This document shows positions 24,725 through 34,066 of a stretch of 64,000 bases of DNA, piece by piece (the first letter of the stretch is position 1; every line of letters starts with the position of its first letter). The position numbers and the translations under genes are program-made. Under the pieces are notes generated by a model. That model was not told the DNA's origin. It searched no databases and was given only the letters and a program-made list of their open reading frames with translations. Source of the stretch: Oceanicoccus sp. (GTDB lineage Bacteria; Pseudomonadota; Gammaproteobacteria; Pseudomonadales; Dasaniaceae); assembly GCF_029238675.1 (NCBI RefSeq), contig NZ_JAQWFR010000026.1, positions 1-64,000 on the forward strand, given 5' to 3'.

Positions 24725-25453
24725 ATGTATGGCGCCGTAGAAAAAACCTCAATGGACGATGTGGTAGAGCAGCATGGGCCGCTGGTTAAGCGTATTGCCC
24801 ATCATCTGCTGGCGCGCATGCCTTCCAGTGTACAAGTAGAAGACCTGATCCAGGCCGGCTTAATTGGCTTGTTAGAAGCTGCCCGCAACTATGATGCCTC
24901 AAAAGGCGCCAGTTTTGAGACCTACGCCGGTATTCGCATCCGTGGCTCAATGATCGACGATGTTCGTCGTGGTGACTGGGCTCCACGTTCCGTTCACAGA
25001 AACTCCCGGCGTGTCTCGGAGGCCTTGCGCAATGTAGAAACTCGCCTTGCTCGTGACGCCAGTGATCAGGAAGTAGCAGATGAACTGGGTGTTCCCATCG
25101 ATGACTACTACCATATGCTGCAAGACTCTGTAGCCAGCAAATTATTCAGTTATGACGCGTTAATTAGTGGAGATGACCGTCCTGAAGAACAGTTGCCCAG
25201 TTCCACCGCCAACCCCCTTGAAGGGATTGAGTGCGATGCCATGCGGCAGGGGCTGGCCAAAGCTATTAGCACTTTGCCAGAGCGAGAGCGGTTGGTACTA
25301 GTCTTGTACTATGACGAAGAACTGAATTTGAAAGAAATCGGTCATGTTTTAGGGGTAAGTGAGTCCCGGGTTAGTCAAATCCATAGCCAGGCAGCTCTGC
25401 GGCTACGTAATAAAATGGTGGATTGGCAGCAATTATCTGGTCAATCTGCCTGA
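24725..25453 (+). CDS. fliA: RNA polymerase sigma-28 factor FliA
   Basis: The late-flagellar sigma factor (242 residues, close to the usual 240-250). Region 2 contains VEDLIQAGLIGLLEAARNYD and GASFETYAGIRIRGSMID, region 3 RRVSEALRNVE, and region 4 ends with LKEIGHVLGVSESRVSQIHS. The ATG at 24725 is fixed by GGGAAGG 6 bases before it; an open frame extends back into fleN but those codons lack FliA character. No flgM anti-sigma gene lies within the window. Confidence 0.96.
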   Translation: MYGAVEKTSMDDVVEQHGPLVKRIAHHLLARMPSSVQVEDLIQAGLIGLLEAARNYDASKGASFETYAGIRIRGSMIDDVRRGDWAPRSVHRNSRRVSEALRNVETRLARDASDQEVADELGVPIDDYYHMLQDSVASKLFSYDALISGDDRPEEQLPSSTANPLEGIECDAMRQGLAKAISTLPERERLVLVLYYDEELNLKEIGHVLGVSESRVSQIHSQAALRLRNKMVDWQQLSGQSA

Positions 25454-25597
25454 ATTTTTCTATGAAAATTGCCATAAAAGTTGCTATAAAGTCGCCAGAT
25501 TACTGGATACCGCAAGATCAGGGTCTAGACTAGTTAAGTAGTCAATTTTGTAGGGCAAAATGTACAGCAAATACAAAAATTAAGCTGGAGGTACCTT

Positions 25598-25984
25598 TTG
25601 GACAAAGATATGAAAATTCTTATTGTTGATGACTTCTCAACAATGAGGCGAATTATTAAAAACCTATTGCGGGATTTGGGGTTTACTAACACCTCGGAAG
25701 CCGACGATGGGCAGACCGCATTACCGATGCTGCAAAATGGCAACTTCGATTTTTTGGTCACCGACTGGAACATGCCGGGCATGACAGGTATTGAATTGCT
25801 AAGAGTCGTTCGCGCTGACGACCGCCTTAAAGACATGCCTATTTTGATGGTAACCGCTGAAGCCAAACGCGACCAGATCGTAGAGGCCGCACAAGCTGGC
25901 GTAAACGGTTATGTGGTTAAGCCCTTCACGGCCGCAGTACTGAAAGAAAAGATCGAGAAAATCTTTGAGCGAGTAGATGGCTAG
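25598..25984 (+). CDS. cheY: Chemotaxis response regulator CheY
   Basis: A 128-residue single receiver domain that binds the flagellar switch FliM when phosphorylated. The acidic pocket is VDDFSTMRR near residue 10, the phospho-accepting Asp 56 is in [12 protein letters not shown], Thr is in MVTAEA, and Lys is in VVKPF near 108. The start is TTG: GGAGGT ends 5 bases before it, whereas the first ATG (25610) is 17 bases from that site. The 144-base leader after fliA contains a TAAA-N15-GCC that only loosely resembles a sigma-28 promoter. Confidence 0.96.
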   Translation: MDKDMKILIVDDFSTMRRIIKNLLRDLGFTNTSEADDGQTALPMLQNGNFDFLVTDWNMPGMTGIELLRVVRADDRLKDMPILMVTAEAKRDQIVEAAQAGVNGYVVKPFTAAVLKEKIEKIFERVDG

Positions 25985-26040
25985 CCCTGTTACTTGCCAG
26001 ACCACTCCAATAAGCCACTGACGCAAGGTATAACAACGCC

Positions 26041-26832
26041 ATGTTGGGACAAGATCAAAGCAATACGCCTGATGACATGTGGGACGAGCTCAAAGGCCGT
26101 GCCCGCGATTTGGTAGAACGCCTTGAATCCGGAGATTTACCCGGTGCCAATACTGCGATAGAAGAATTGAATGAGGCCCGAGACCGCAGTATTTACCTCG
26201 AGGTAGGTAAGTTAACGCGAGGCCTGCATGACGCTATTGTAAATTTTGATATCGGCGAGCCATCATCGGAGGTCGAAGGCGAAGAGTCACAAATGGCCAA
26301 TGCCCAGCACCGCCTGGATTATGTGATTAATCTAACCCAGAACTCTGCCGATAAGACTATGGATATGGTGGAAGAGGGCATCCCCCTTGCTACCGAGATG
26401 GGCGAAAAAGCTTTGTTCCTGCGCGAAGACTGGGGTCGACTGGTGCAAGGTGATATGAACCCGGACGAGTTCCGTGACCTCTACCGCCGCGTTGACCAAT
26501 ATTTAGAATTGACCGGCAATAGCTCCAGCCAGCTCAGTGAAAAGCTCAATACCATCCTGCTGGCACAAGACTTCCAGGATTTAACGGGGCAGGTCATTAA
26601 GAAAGTGATTAGCCTGGTGCAGGATGTAGAAATACGCCTGGTAGAATTAATGAGAGTGGCCGGTCAGGTTGAAGAACTGACTGGCATTGTGCGCAGCACA
26701 GAAGAAAAAGCGGCTAAACCAGAGGGGCTGGACTCACAGGCTGAAGGCCCGCAAGTGAATGCAGACAAACGCGAAGATGTAGTTTCAGGGCAGGATGATG
26801 TTGATGACCTGCTATCAAGTTTGGGTTTTTAA
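26041..26832 (+). CDS. cheZ: CheY-P phosphatase CheZ
   Basis: Speeds loss of phosphate from CheY. 263 residues, mostly long helices, with the active-site segment LLAQDFQDLTGQVIKK near 177-192, where the Asp and Gln act on CheY. The C-terminus DDVDDLLSSLGF is the CheY-binding tail. An acidic variable linker precedes it. Position between cheY and cheA is the standard one. Confidence 0.95.
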   Translation: MLGQDQSNTPDDMWDELKGRARDLVERLESGDLPGANTAIEELNEARDRSIYLEVGKLTRGLHDAIVNFDIGEPSSEVEGEESQMANAQHRLDYVINLTQNSADKTMDMVEEGIPLATEMGEKALFLREDWGRLVQGDMNPDEFRDLYRRVDQYLELTGNSSSQLSEKLNTILLAQDFQDLTGQVIKKVISLVQDVEIRLVELMRVAGQVEELTGIVRSTEEKAAKPEGLDSQAEGPQVNADKREDVVSGQDDVDDLLSSLGF

Positions 26833-26888
26833 ATAGATGCCTGACTTCAGTTTTAATAGGAAACATTGGGTTTGCTGGGGAATAGTGA

Positions 26889-29063
26889 ATGTTCGGTGAA
26901 GACGAAGAGATACTTCAGGATTTCCTGGTTGAGGCCGGAGAAATTTTGGAGCAATTGTCTGAACAGTTAGTTGATCTGGAACAGCGCCCAGAGGACAAGG
27001 ATCTTCTCAATGCCATCTTCCGAGGTTTCCACACGGTAAAAGGTGGCGCCGGTTTTCTGCAGCTAAACCCCTTGGTTGATTGTTGTCATGTCACCGAAAA
27101 CCTGTTTGATATTCTCCGTAATGGCCAGCGTGAAGTTACCCCGGAATTAATGGATGTGGTGTTACAAGCACTGGATGCTGTTAATGCCATGTTTGAACAA
27201 GTGCAGGGGGGTGAAGAGCCCGATGCCGCAGATTCAGCCTTGCTGGCCAGCCTTGAAGTATTAGTTAAAGGCGAAGATGCTGCTCCCACCGTTTCGGCAA
27301 CTGCCGAACCTGAAGGTGATATTACCGATGCAGAATTTGAACAATTTTTAAGTGCCATCGCCGAGCCCGGTGAAAGTGAAGCGCCCGCAGCTTCTGTTGT
27401 ACCCATAGCCGCCAATGATAGTCATGATGATAGTAATAATGAAATCACCGATGATGAGTTTGAGTCACTGCTGGATGATATTCATGGCAAAGGCAAGCAT
27501 GGCAGCGTTCCCACGGCAGAGGCTGCCCCCACAGCCAATGATAGCGATGCCATTACCGATGATGAATTTGAAGCCCTACTAAACGATTTGCACGGTGGTG
27601 CAGCCCCTGGTTCTGAGAAAGCCAGCGAATTTGCCGCTGCAAAAAAAGGCGCTGCTGCTGCACCTGCCACAGCCGCGGATGATGACATTATTAACGATAA
27701 TGAATTTGAGGCCCTGCTGGACCAATTGCATGGCAAGGGTCAGGGTCCTACAACTGCCGCACCAACTCCACCAGCAGCAGAAAAAACTGAGCCAGCTGCC
27801 AAGCCTCCACCAGGGAAAAAAACACCCACTGCCCAAGTTGCCGCCGAGAAAAAACCCGCCCCTGCGAAGAAAACTCCTACAAAAGAAGGTATCGCAGCAG
27901 CAGAAGCTACCGTTCGGGTCGATACCCAGCGACTCGATGACATTATGAATATGGTCGGCGAACTGGTGCTGGTTCGTAACCGCCTGGTGCGCTTAGGCGC
28001 CAAAAGTGGCGATGAAGTGATGACCAAAGCGGTATCCAACCTGGATGTGGTAACAGCTGACTTGCAAACAGCGGTGATGAAAACCCGCATGCAGCCAATC
28101 AAAAAAGTTTTTGGTCGTTTCCCTCGGGTAGTTAGGGATTTGGCCCGTAACCTGAAAAAAGAAATCACCCTGGAATTGGAGGGTGAGGAAACGGATTTGG
28201 ATAAAAACCTGGTTGAGGCTTTGGCCGATCCCCTGGTTCACCTGGTCAGAAACTCTGTGGATCATGGCATCGAAATGCCCGATGATCGCGAAAGGGTCGG
28301 TAAACCCCGCGTCGGTAAAATTGTGCTGGCAGCAGAGCAGGAAGGCGACCATATTTTACTCTCTATAACCGATGATGGCAGCGGTATGGATCCAAATATG
28401 CTGCGCCAAAAAGCTATAGAAAAAGGCCTTTTTGACGAAGATGTGGCAGCTCGTCTAAGTGATAGCGAATGCTTTAATATTATTTTTATGCCCGGTTTCT
28501 CTACCAAAACTGAAATATCCGATGTCTCAGGTCGAGGCGTTGGTATGGATGTGGTTAAAACTAAAATCACCCAACTTAACGGTTCGGTGGAGATTACCTC
28601 GAAAGTAGGCGAGGGCACCCGTTTAGAAATAAAAGTACCGTTAACACTGGCCATTATGCCCACCTTAATGGTGATGTTAGGTGAGCAGGCCTTTGCCTTT
28701 CCGTTAGTCAGTGTTAATGAAATATTCCATATGGACCTGACCCGCACCAATGTAGTAGATGGTCAGGAAGTTGTCACCGTAAGAGACAAAGCCCTACCGC
28801 TGTTTTATTTGAAGCAGTGGTTGGTAGATGGTACCCAGACTATAGAACCCACTGGAAGTGCCCATGTGGTGATTGTTACCGTTGGTACCCAGCGAGTGGG
28901 TTTTGTTGTCGATCAATTAATCGGTCAAGAAGAAGTCGTTATTAAGCCTCTTGGGAAAATGTTGCAAGGTACGCCAGGAATGGCTGGTGCAACAATCACC
29001 GGTGATGGTCGTATTGCGCTGATTCTTGATGTTCCGAGTATGCTTAAACGCTATGCGGGCTAA
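26889..29063 (+). CDS. cheA: Chemotaxis histidine kinase CheA
   Basis: Senses receptor state and phosphorylates CheY and CheB. 724 residues: HPt domain with phospho-accepting His 48 (FRGFHTVKGGAGFL), a long linker (about 130-340), dimerisation domain from VRVDTQRLDDIMNMVGELV, the ATPase (LVHLVRNSVDHGIE, DDGSGMD, GRGVGMDVVKT) and a C-terminal CheW-like domain. The linker carries four copies of an acidic unit of the form I-x-D-x-E-F-E-x-[FL]-L (near 142, 184, 223 and 267), three of them extended by D-x-[IL]-H-G, separated by Ala/Pro/Lys-rich stretches. This linker replaces a recognisable P2 domain and may be how CheY/CheB are caught. Catalytic residues are intact. Confidence 0.96.
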   Translation: MFGEDEEILQDFLVEAGEILEQLSEQLVDLEQRPEDKDLLNAIFRGFHTVKGGAGFLQLNPLVDCCHVTENLFDILRNGQREVTPELMDVVLQALDAVNAMFEQVQGGEEPDAADSALLASLEVLVKGEDAAPTVSATAEPEGDITDAEFEQFLSAIAEPGESEAPAASVVPIAANDSHDDSNNEITDDEFESLLDDIHGKGKHGSVPTAEAAPTANDSDAITDDEFEALLNDLHGGAAPGSEKASEFAAAKKGAAAAPATAADDDIINDNEFEALLDQLHGKGQGPTTAAPTPPAAEKTEPAAKPPPGKKTPTAQVAAEKKPAPAKKTPTKEGIAAAEATVRVDTQRLDDIMNMVGELVLVRNRLVRLGAKSGDEVMTKAVSNLDVVTADLQTAVMKTRMQPIKKVFGRFPRVVRDLARNLKKEITLELEGEETDLDKNLVEALADPLVHLVRNSVDHGIEMPDDRERVGKPRVGKIVLAAEQEGDHILLSITDDGSGMDPNMLRQKAIEKGLFDEDVAARLSDSECFNIIFMPGFSTKTEISDVSGRGVGMDVVKTKITQLNGSVEITSKVGEGTRLEIKVPLTLAIMPTLMVMLGEQAFAFPLVSVNEIFHMDLTRTNVVDGQEVVTVRDKALPLFYLKQWLVDGTQTIEPTGSAHVVIVTVGTQRVGFVVDQLIGQEEVVIKPLGKMLQGTPGMAGATITGDGRIALILDVPSMLKRYAG

Positions 29064-29128
29064 GTATAAAAATAACATGTCCTCGTCCAGCCAACACACA
29101 GGGGCAGAGATTTTAATAGAGGTTATAA

Positions 29129-30217
29129 ATGACGGTTACCGTCCTGATAGTAGATGATTCCGGATTTTTTCGCCGCAGGCTAGGTGAAATGATTAACGGG
29201 TTTGACGGTTTAAAAGTTGTTGGCGCTGCTAGCAATGGTCGCGAAGCGATTGATATGGTTTTAAAACTAAAGCCGGATGTCGTGACCATGGACTATGAAA
29301 TGCCAGTGATGGATGGCATTACCGCCGTGCGGCATATTATGGATCAATGCCCAACCCCTATCTTGATGTTTTCCTCGTTGACCTACGAAGGCGCCAGAGT
29401 GACACTGGATTCACTGGAAGCCGGTGCTGTTGATTACCTGCCAAAAAACTTTGAAGAAATTTCCAAAAGCTCTGCTGTATTAAAGAAAAAGCTGGCTGAA
29501 AGAATTTTAACCGTAGCCGGCGCAGGCAAGGGAAGTGCATTAAAGCAGACTGTTGCTTCATCTGCTCCGGCTAAAGCGCCTTCGCCCAAACCTGCCGCTC
29601 CAGCACCCACACCGAGAGCGCCCACGCCGAGAGTACCAGCAGCTAGAAAAAGTCGCAGCGATTTTGAGCTGGTTGCTATTGGCACCTCTACCGGTGGTCC
29701 TGTTGCTTTGCAAAATGTATTAACCCAGTTACAAGCTAACTTCCCGCTGCCAATAGTTTTGATTCAGCATATGCCATCAACCTTTACTTCGGCGTTCGCT
29801 GAACGATTAAATTCACTGTGTAAAATTAGTGTGGTTGAGGCGAAAGATGGTGATACCCTTCGCCCCGGTGTTGCCATGCTAGCTCCCGGTGGCAAGCAGA
29901 TGATGATTGTTAAAGGTGGTCGAGTAAAAGTATTGCCCGGCGACGAACGTTTAAATTACAAGCCCAGTGTCGATATAACCTTTGGCTCGGCGGCCAATGT
30001 TTTTAATGATAAGGTGCTTGCGGTGGTGTTAACCGGCATGGGTTCTGATGGTTGTGAAGGCGCTAAATTACTAAAGCAAAGGGGCGCCACAGTGTGGGCC
30101 CAGGATGAAGCAACTTCTGTTATTTACGGCATGCCAATGGCTGTTGCCAAGGCAAACCTCGCTGATGAAATATTACCTTTGGCTAAAGTAGGCAAGCGCC
30201 TAAGTGAAATAGGTTAG
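29129..30217 (+). CDS. cheB: Protein-glutamate methylesterase CheB
   Basis: Demethylates chemoreceptors. 362 residues: an N-terminal receiver with Asp 55 in MDYEMPVMDG, a Pro/Ala linker (about 143-172) and the methylesterase domain with GTSTGGP (Ser near 188), IQHMPSTF (His) and TGMGSDG (Asp) forming the catalytic triad. AGAGGT 6 bases before the ATG. No cheR is present in the window, so the methyltransferase must be encoded elsewhere. Confidence 0.96.
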   Translation: MTVTVLIVDDSGFFRRRLGEMINGFDGLKVVGAASNGREAIDMVLKLKPDVVTMDYEMPVMDGITAVRHIMDQCPTPILMFSSLTYEGARVTLDSLEAGAVDYLPKNFEEISKSSAVLKKKLAERILTVAGAGKGSALKQTVASSAPAKAPSPKPAAPAPTPRAPTPRVPAARKSRSDFELVAIGTSTGGPVALQNVLTQLQANFPLPIVLIQHMPSTFTSAFAERLNSLCKISVVEAKDGDTLRPGVAMLAPGGKQMMIVKGGRVKVLPGDERLNYKPSVDITFGSAANVFNDKVLAVVLTGMGSDGCEGAKLLKQRGATVWAQDEATSVIYGMPMAVAKANLADEILPLAKVGKRLSEIG

Positions 30218-30225
30218 GTACGGTT

Positions 30226-30969
30226 ATGGATATTCTAAGTATAATTGGCGTTATTCTGGGGTTCGCTGCCATCATTGGGGGCAACTATCTGGAAGGCGGT
30301 ACTATCGCTGCATTGGTTAATCTGCCAGCCGCCATTATTGTTATCGGTGGCACCCTGGGTGCTGCCATGCTCCAGACGCCCTGGTCAGGTTTAAAGTTTG
30401 CGGCCAGTCGGTTGTCCTGGGTTTTCTCTCCTCCTGCTTTAGCCTTTAACCAGGGCGTTGGTAAAGTGGTGCGTTGGGCTATTGCCGCGCGCAAAGAAGG
30501 TTTATTGGGCTTAGAAACTATTTCAGAAATGGAAAGCAATTTTTTTGCCCGCAAAGGTTTGCAGTTATTAGTTGATGGTACCGAACCGGAAAATATTCGC
30601 AGTGTGATGGAAGTTGAGTCACTGCTGTTAGAACAGCGCGATGTTGATGCCGCCAAATTTTATGAAAGCATGGGTGGCTATGCACCTACCATCGGTATTA
30701 TTGGTGCGGTAATGGGTTTGATTCAAGTGATGAGCAATCTCTCTGACCCCAGCAAATTAGGTTCGGGCATAGCTATAGCTTTCGTTGCTACTATTTATGG
30801 GGTTGGTTTTGCCAATTTATTATTACTGCCCATTGCCAGCAAGCTTCGCAACCTGGCCCGCCTTGATGCCCAGTACCGCGATTTAATTATTGAGGGTATT
30901 ATCTCTATTGCCGAAGGTGAAAACCCTCGCGCCATTGAATTAAAACTCAATGGCTTTCTGCATCGTTAG
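30226..30969 (+). CDS. motC: Flagellar stator subunit MotC (MotA/PomA family)
   Basis: A 247-residue ion-channel subunit with four membrane helices and a cytoplasmic loop between helices 2 and 3 that contacts the rotor. GGYAPTIGIIGAVMGLIQVM near residue 148 and VATIYGVGFANLLLLPIASKL near 186 are the pore-lining signature of MotA/PomA proteins. It follows cheB by 8 bases and precedes motD by 14, the order seen for the second stator pair (MotCD) of Pseudomonas. Whether a MotAB pair also exists cannot be seen here. Confidence 0.93.
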   Translation: MDILSIIGVILGFAAIIGGNYLEGGTIAALVNLPAAIIVIGGTLGAAMLQTPWSGLKFAASRLSWVFSPPALAFNQGVGKVVRWAIAARKEGLLGLETISEMESNFFARKGLQLLVDGTEPENIRSVMEVESLLLEQRDVDAAKFYESMGGYAPTIGIIGAVMGLIQVMSNLSDPSKLGSGIAIAFVATIYGVGFANLLLLPIASKLRNLARLDAQYRDLIIEGIISIAEGENPRAIELKLNGFLHR

Positions 30970-30983
30970 GAGGCGAAATCATA

Positions 30984-32033
30984 GTGGCGCGTCGCCGTAT
31001 AGTTGAAGAACCTGTAAGTCATGAACGTTGGCTGGTTTCCTACGCAGATTTTATTACCCTGTTGTTTGCGTTTTTCGTTGTGATGTATTCCATCTCACAA
31101 GTGAATGAGGGTAAATATAAAGTATTGTCCAATACCTTATCCGAAGTGTTTACCACCACCCAAATCGTTTCCACCAATAACCCTGAACGCACTCTCGATC
31201 CCTTTCAGGTGGGTGATATCGTCAAATCCAATCCGCAAAGTTTTATTGAAATGGAAACGGGTAATGCCCTGATTGAAAACCAATCTGAAAGTGATGAAGA
31301 GGGCAAAGACCCACAGCCGATTGAAGGGGGCTTCCCCTCGGAGTTTGAGCAAATCAATGTACAAATCGACCAGGCTTTTGCTGATTTAATCCGCGATGAA
31401 AAAATAACTATTCGTGGCAATGAGGAATGGTTGGAAGTTGAGCTTAAATCCTCGTTATTGTTTTCCAGTGGCGATGCCACCTTAAGTGTGCCGGCATTGG
31501 AGTTGTTGGGCAGTATTGCCGAGATTTTAAAAGGGCAGAGTAGTCCGATTCGAGTGGAAGGTTTTACTGATAACCGGGCCATCAATACCCCACGTTTTCC
31601 CTCTAACTGGGAACTATCAACGGCCAGGGCCTCCTCTGTTGTTCAGCTATTTATAGAAGAGGGTGTTGATCCCAGTCGTCTTGCCGCTATTGGTTATGGT
31701 GAATTTCAACCGGTCAGTGATAATGATACCGAGCAGGGTCGTGCAGAAAATCGTCGCGTAGTCTTAATGATCTCCAAAACGGATGAGTTGCGCCCGGAGC
31801 TTAGAACAGTGACCTCAACCGAGGATTTATTAAAACGCTCAGAACAGGAAACGGCTTTGTTGGAGCAAAATACCGGCATTGAAATTATTATCCCTGGCGT
31901 TAATACCCCTGATCAAGCAACGACATCCGAGGCGGCTGAAACACCACCAGCTGATCCATTGCGGGGTATAATAACCATCGAACTCGATGATGGCCGCTTA
32001 TTATTTACCAATGACGCCCCAAGAGAAGAATAA
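30984..32033 (+). CDS. motD: Flagellar stator subunit MotD (MotB family)
   Basis: The peptidoglycan-anchoring stator partner of MotC. 349 residues: one membrane helix at about 18-38 preceded by SYADF with the ion-carrying Asp, a periplasmic linker, an OmpA-like domain (VEGFTDNRAI, WELSTARASSVVQLF, GYGEFQPV, NRRVVLMIS) and a longer than usual C-terminal tail of about 80 residues. The start is GTG with GGAGG 10 bases upstream. A repeat element follows directly after the stop. Confidence 0.93.
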   Translation: MARRRIVEEPVSHERWLVSYADFITLLFAFFVVMYSISQVNEGKYKVLSNTLSEVFTTTQIVSTNNPERTLDPFQVGDIVKSNPQSFIEMETGNALIENQSESDEEGKDPQPIEGGFPSEFEQINVQIDQAFADLIRDEKITIRGNEEWLEVELKSSLLFSSGDATLSVPALELLGSIAEILKGQSSPIRVEGFTDNRAINTPRFPSNWELSTARASSVVQLFIEEGVDPSRLAAIGYGEFQPVSDNDTEQGRAENRRVVLMISKTDELRPELRTVTSTEDLLKRSEQETALLEQNTGIEIIIPGVNTPDQATTSEAAETPPADPLRGIITIELDDGRLLFTNDAPREE

Positions 32034-32038
32034 CCACC

Positions 32039-32155
32039 GTCGTTCCCGCGAAGGCGGGCACCCAGCACTGTAGATTCCCGCCTTTGCGGGAATGGCAGGA
32101 GGCGAGAATAGAGAGAGCAGCACACAGGCTGGATTCCCGCCTTCGCGGGAATGAC
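32039..32155. repeat. Repeat element of the 101-bp family, 117-bp variant
   Basis: Ends match the family (GTCGTTCCCGCGAAGGCGGG and CCCGCCTTCGCGGGAATGAC) and CCAGCACTGTAGATTCCCGC is present, but the inner spacer is replaced by a purine-rich stretch (GGCGAGAATAGAGAGAGCAG). It begins five bases after motD. Confidence 0.85.
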
Positions 32156-32179
32156 AAGAAGCGAGAACAGCAGTTCCGA

Positions 32180-32195
32180 TGGCAAGGAATTTGCT
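32180..32195 (+). promoter_or_regulatory. Sigma-54 promoter of the parA operon
   Basis: TGGCAAGGAATTTGCT matches the -24/-12 consensus TGGCACG-N4-TTGCW closely: GG at 32181-32182 and GC at 32193-32194 with exactly ten bases between. The predicted start, about 12 bases after GC, leaves a leader of about 57 bases before parA. Confidence 0.7.
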
Positions 32196-32262
32196 TTATC
32201 CTAGTCAAAAATACACACACATCTGTTAATGACGAGTAATTGACGGCGATCAGGGGATCTAC

Positions 32263-33045
32263 ATGCGCGTTTGGGCAGTGGCAAATCAAAAGGGAGGCGT
32301 GGGTAAAACCACCTCAGCGGTGACCTTGGGTGGTCTATTAGCTGACCAGGGAAACCGGGTATTACTGCTTGACCTTGACCCTCATGGTTCGATGACCAGC
32401 TATTTTGGCTACGACCCTGATAGCTTGCAGAAAAGCAGTTTTAACCTCTTCGCTGATGATGACCTGACAGTTAACGATATTGAAACCTTATTACTGAAAA
32501 CTCCCTCAGATAAGCTAACATTGCTGCCTTCCAGTATGGCGTTAGCTACTGTCGAACGCCGTGCCGCCTCTGAAGGCATGGGCTTAAAGGTGGCCAAAGC
32601 GTTGGCTCTGGTGTGGGATGCCTACGATTATGTGGTGATTGATAGTCCGCCTGTGTTGGGCGCCCTGATGATTAATGCATTGGCAGCCAGCGAGCGTTTG
32701 CTGATACCGGTACAAACTGAATTCCTGGCGCTTAAAGGACTGGAGCGGATGATTCGCACTATCACTATGGTGACCCGTTCATTAAAGAAAGAGTTGAATT
32801 ACCTGGTGGTCCCCACCCTATTTGACCGCCGTACCCAGGCCTCCATCAAATCCCTGCGCACTATGCGCAACGCCTATACCGATAGCATTTGGGCCTCAAT
32901 GATCCCGATAGATACTCGGTTTAGGGATGCCAGCAGGGAGGGGCAAGTCCCCTCCCAATATGACCCTCAAGCCCGAGGTGTTACTGCTTACAAAGCCCTG
33001 TTAAAATTTCTGTTATCACAACAGGAGCAACGCCTGCGAGCCTGA
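32263..33045 (+). CDS. ParA-family ATPase of the chemotaxis cluster (ParC-like)
   Basis: A 260-residue ParA/Soj-type ATPase with NQKGGVGKTTSAVTLG near residue 8, LLLDLDPHGS and YVVIDSPPVLG. In polar flagellates a ParA-like protein encoded beside cheW positions chemotaxis arrays at the pole (ParC of Vibrio), and the context here is the same; it is not the chromosomal ParA, which sits next to parB. AGGGGA 6 bases before the ATG. A sigma-54 site lies upstream, so it starts a separate transcription unit from motCD. Confidence 0.9.
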   Translation: MRVWAVANQKGGVGKTTSAVTLGGLLADQGNRVLLLDLDPHGSMTSYFGYDPDSLQKSSFNLFADDDLTVNDIETLLLKTPSDKLTLLPSSMALATVERRAASEGMGLKVAKALALVWDAYDYVVIDSPPVLGALMINALAASERLLIPVQTEFLALKGLERMIRTITMVTRSLKKELNYLVVPTLFDRRTQASIKSLRTMRNAYTDSIWASMIPIDTRFRDASREGQVPSQYDPQARGVTAYKALLKFLLSQQEQRLRA

Positions 33046-33073
33046 TGATGGGCCCGTTGGCGTAATCACCGTT

Positions 33074-34018
33074 ATGAGCAAACCCCCCGACAACAATGAC
33101 AATAGTAATGACAATGATCAGGAGTTCGTGCAGGACTATCTTGATTTGTTATTAATGTCGGCAACTGAAAACCCCCAAGCTCAAATAGATACTGTCGCAG
33201 CCGATGTGATGTCTTCTAATAATGTAACGCCTATTACCGGCTCGTCCCGCCGTTCAAGAAACTCTTCTGTACATAGTTTGAGTGGTAACCCCAATACCGT
33301 CTCCGAGCGCCAGCTTTATAGTGCCGATATCGAGAACAAACCTTATGCTGAGCCATCGCAGCCGCTAACCCTGAAAGCGCCATTGCCGTTGGTAAAGCCT
33401 GAAGTAAAAATCGAGCCACCACCACCTGCAGAGGTTGTTGAGACTGTCGAAGAGGTCAAGGTCGAGGCACCTGTTGAAGTAGAACCTCCAGCACCAGAAC
33501 CTATTCCCGAGCCGGTGATTGAGGTTGAGGCAGAGGTTGCGGTAGCTCCCCTAACAGAATGGTCCAATGGCCGCCCCGCATGGGCCCAGGATCGTTTCGA
33601 GTGTCTATTGTTTAGCGTCGGCGGCCTGACACTGGCGGTACCTTTAGTAGAACTGGGAACCATCTATCCCATAAACGATGAAATTACCCCATTATTTGGT
33701 CAGATAGACTGGTTTATGGGACTGCTGCCAGTCAAAGAAGGCAACCTGCGCACCGTTGATACCCCAAAAGTGGTGATGCCAGAGCGCTACCATGAAGGTA
33801 TGAAAGACAACTTCCAGTATGTGATATCAATTAATACTATGGATTGGGGACTGGCAGTCGATACAGTCTCTAATGCGATTATGCTGGAGCCGGAAGATGT
33901 CCGTTGGCGCAGTAAGCGCAGCAAGCGGCCATGGTTGGCGGGCACCGTCATCGAACATATGTGTGCCTTGATTGATGTCAGCCAGTTGGCAGCGATGTTT
34001 GAAGCTGAGGGCGCTTAA
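33074..34018 (+). CDS. CheW-domain protein with long Pro/Glu linker (ParP-like)
   Basis: A 314-residue protein: a polar N-terminus rich in Asn/Asp/Ser, a Pro/Glu/Val-rich linker (about 95-156), then a CheW-like domain (FECLLFSVGGLTLAVPL near 177, WFMGLLPVKEGNLRTVDT, AVDTVSNAIMLEP). The layout, a disordered region plus CheW-like domain next to ParA, matches ParP, which links ParC to CheA arrays in Vibrio. Start codon 28 bases after parA. The functional name is inferred from domain and context. Confidence 0.85.
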   Translation: MSKPPDNNDNSNDNDQEFVQDYLDLLLMSATENPQAQIDTVAADVMSSNNVTPITGSSRRSRNSSVHSLSGNPNTVSERQLYSADIENKPYAEPSQPLTLKAPLPLVKPEVKIEPPPPAEVVETVEEVKVEAPVEVEPPAPEPIPEPVIEVEAEVAVAPLTEWSNGRPAWAQDRFECLLFSVGGLTLAVPLVELGTIYPINDEITPLFGQIDWFMGLLPVKEGNLRTVDTPKVVMPERYHEGMKDNFQYVISINTMDWGLAVDTVSNAIMLEPEDVRWRSKRSKRPWLAGTVIEHMCALIDVSQLAAMFEAEGA

Positions 34019-34066
34019 AGTAAAGGTCTTCGCTAGTTATAGATTTAGAAACAGAGCGACAAAGGC

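Noticed and set aside
25460-25510. Sigma-28 promoter before cheY
   Set aside because: TAAA-N15-GCC is present, but the second element reads GCCAGATTA instead of GCCGATAA, so it is not convincing.
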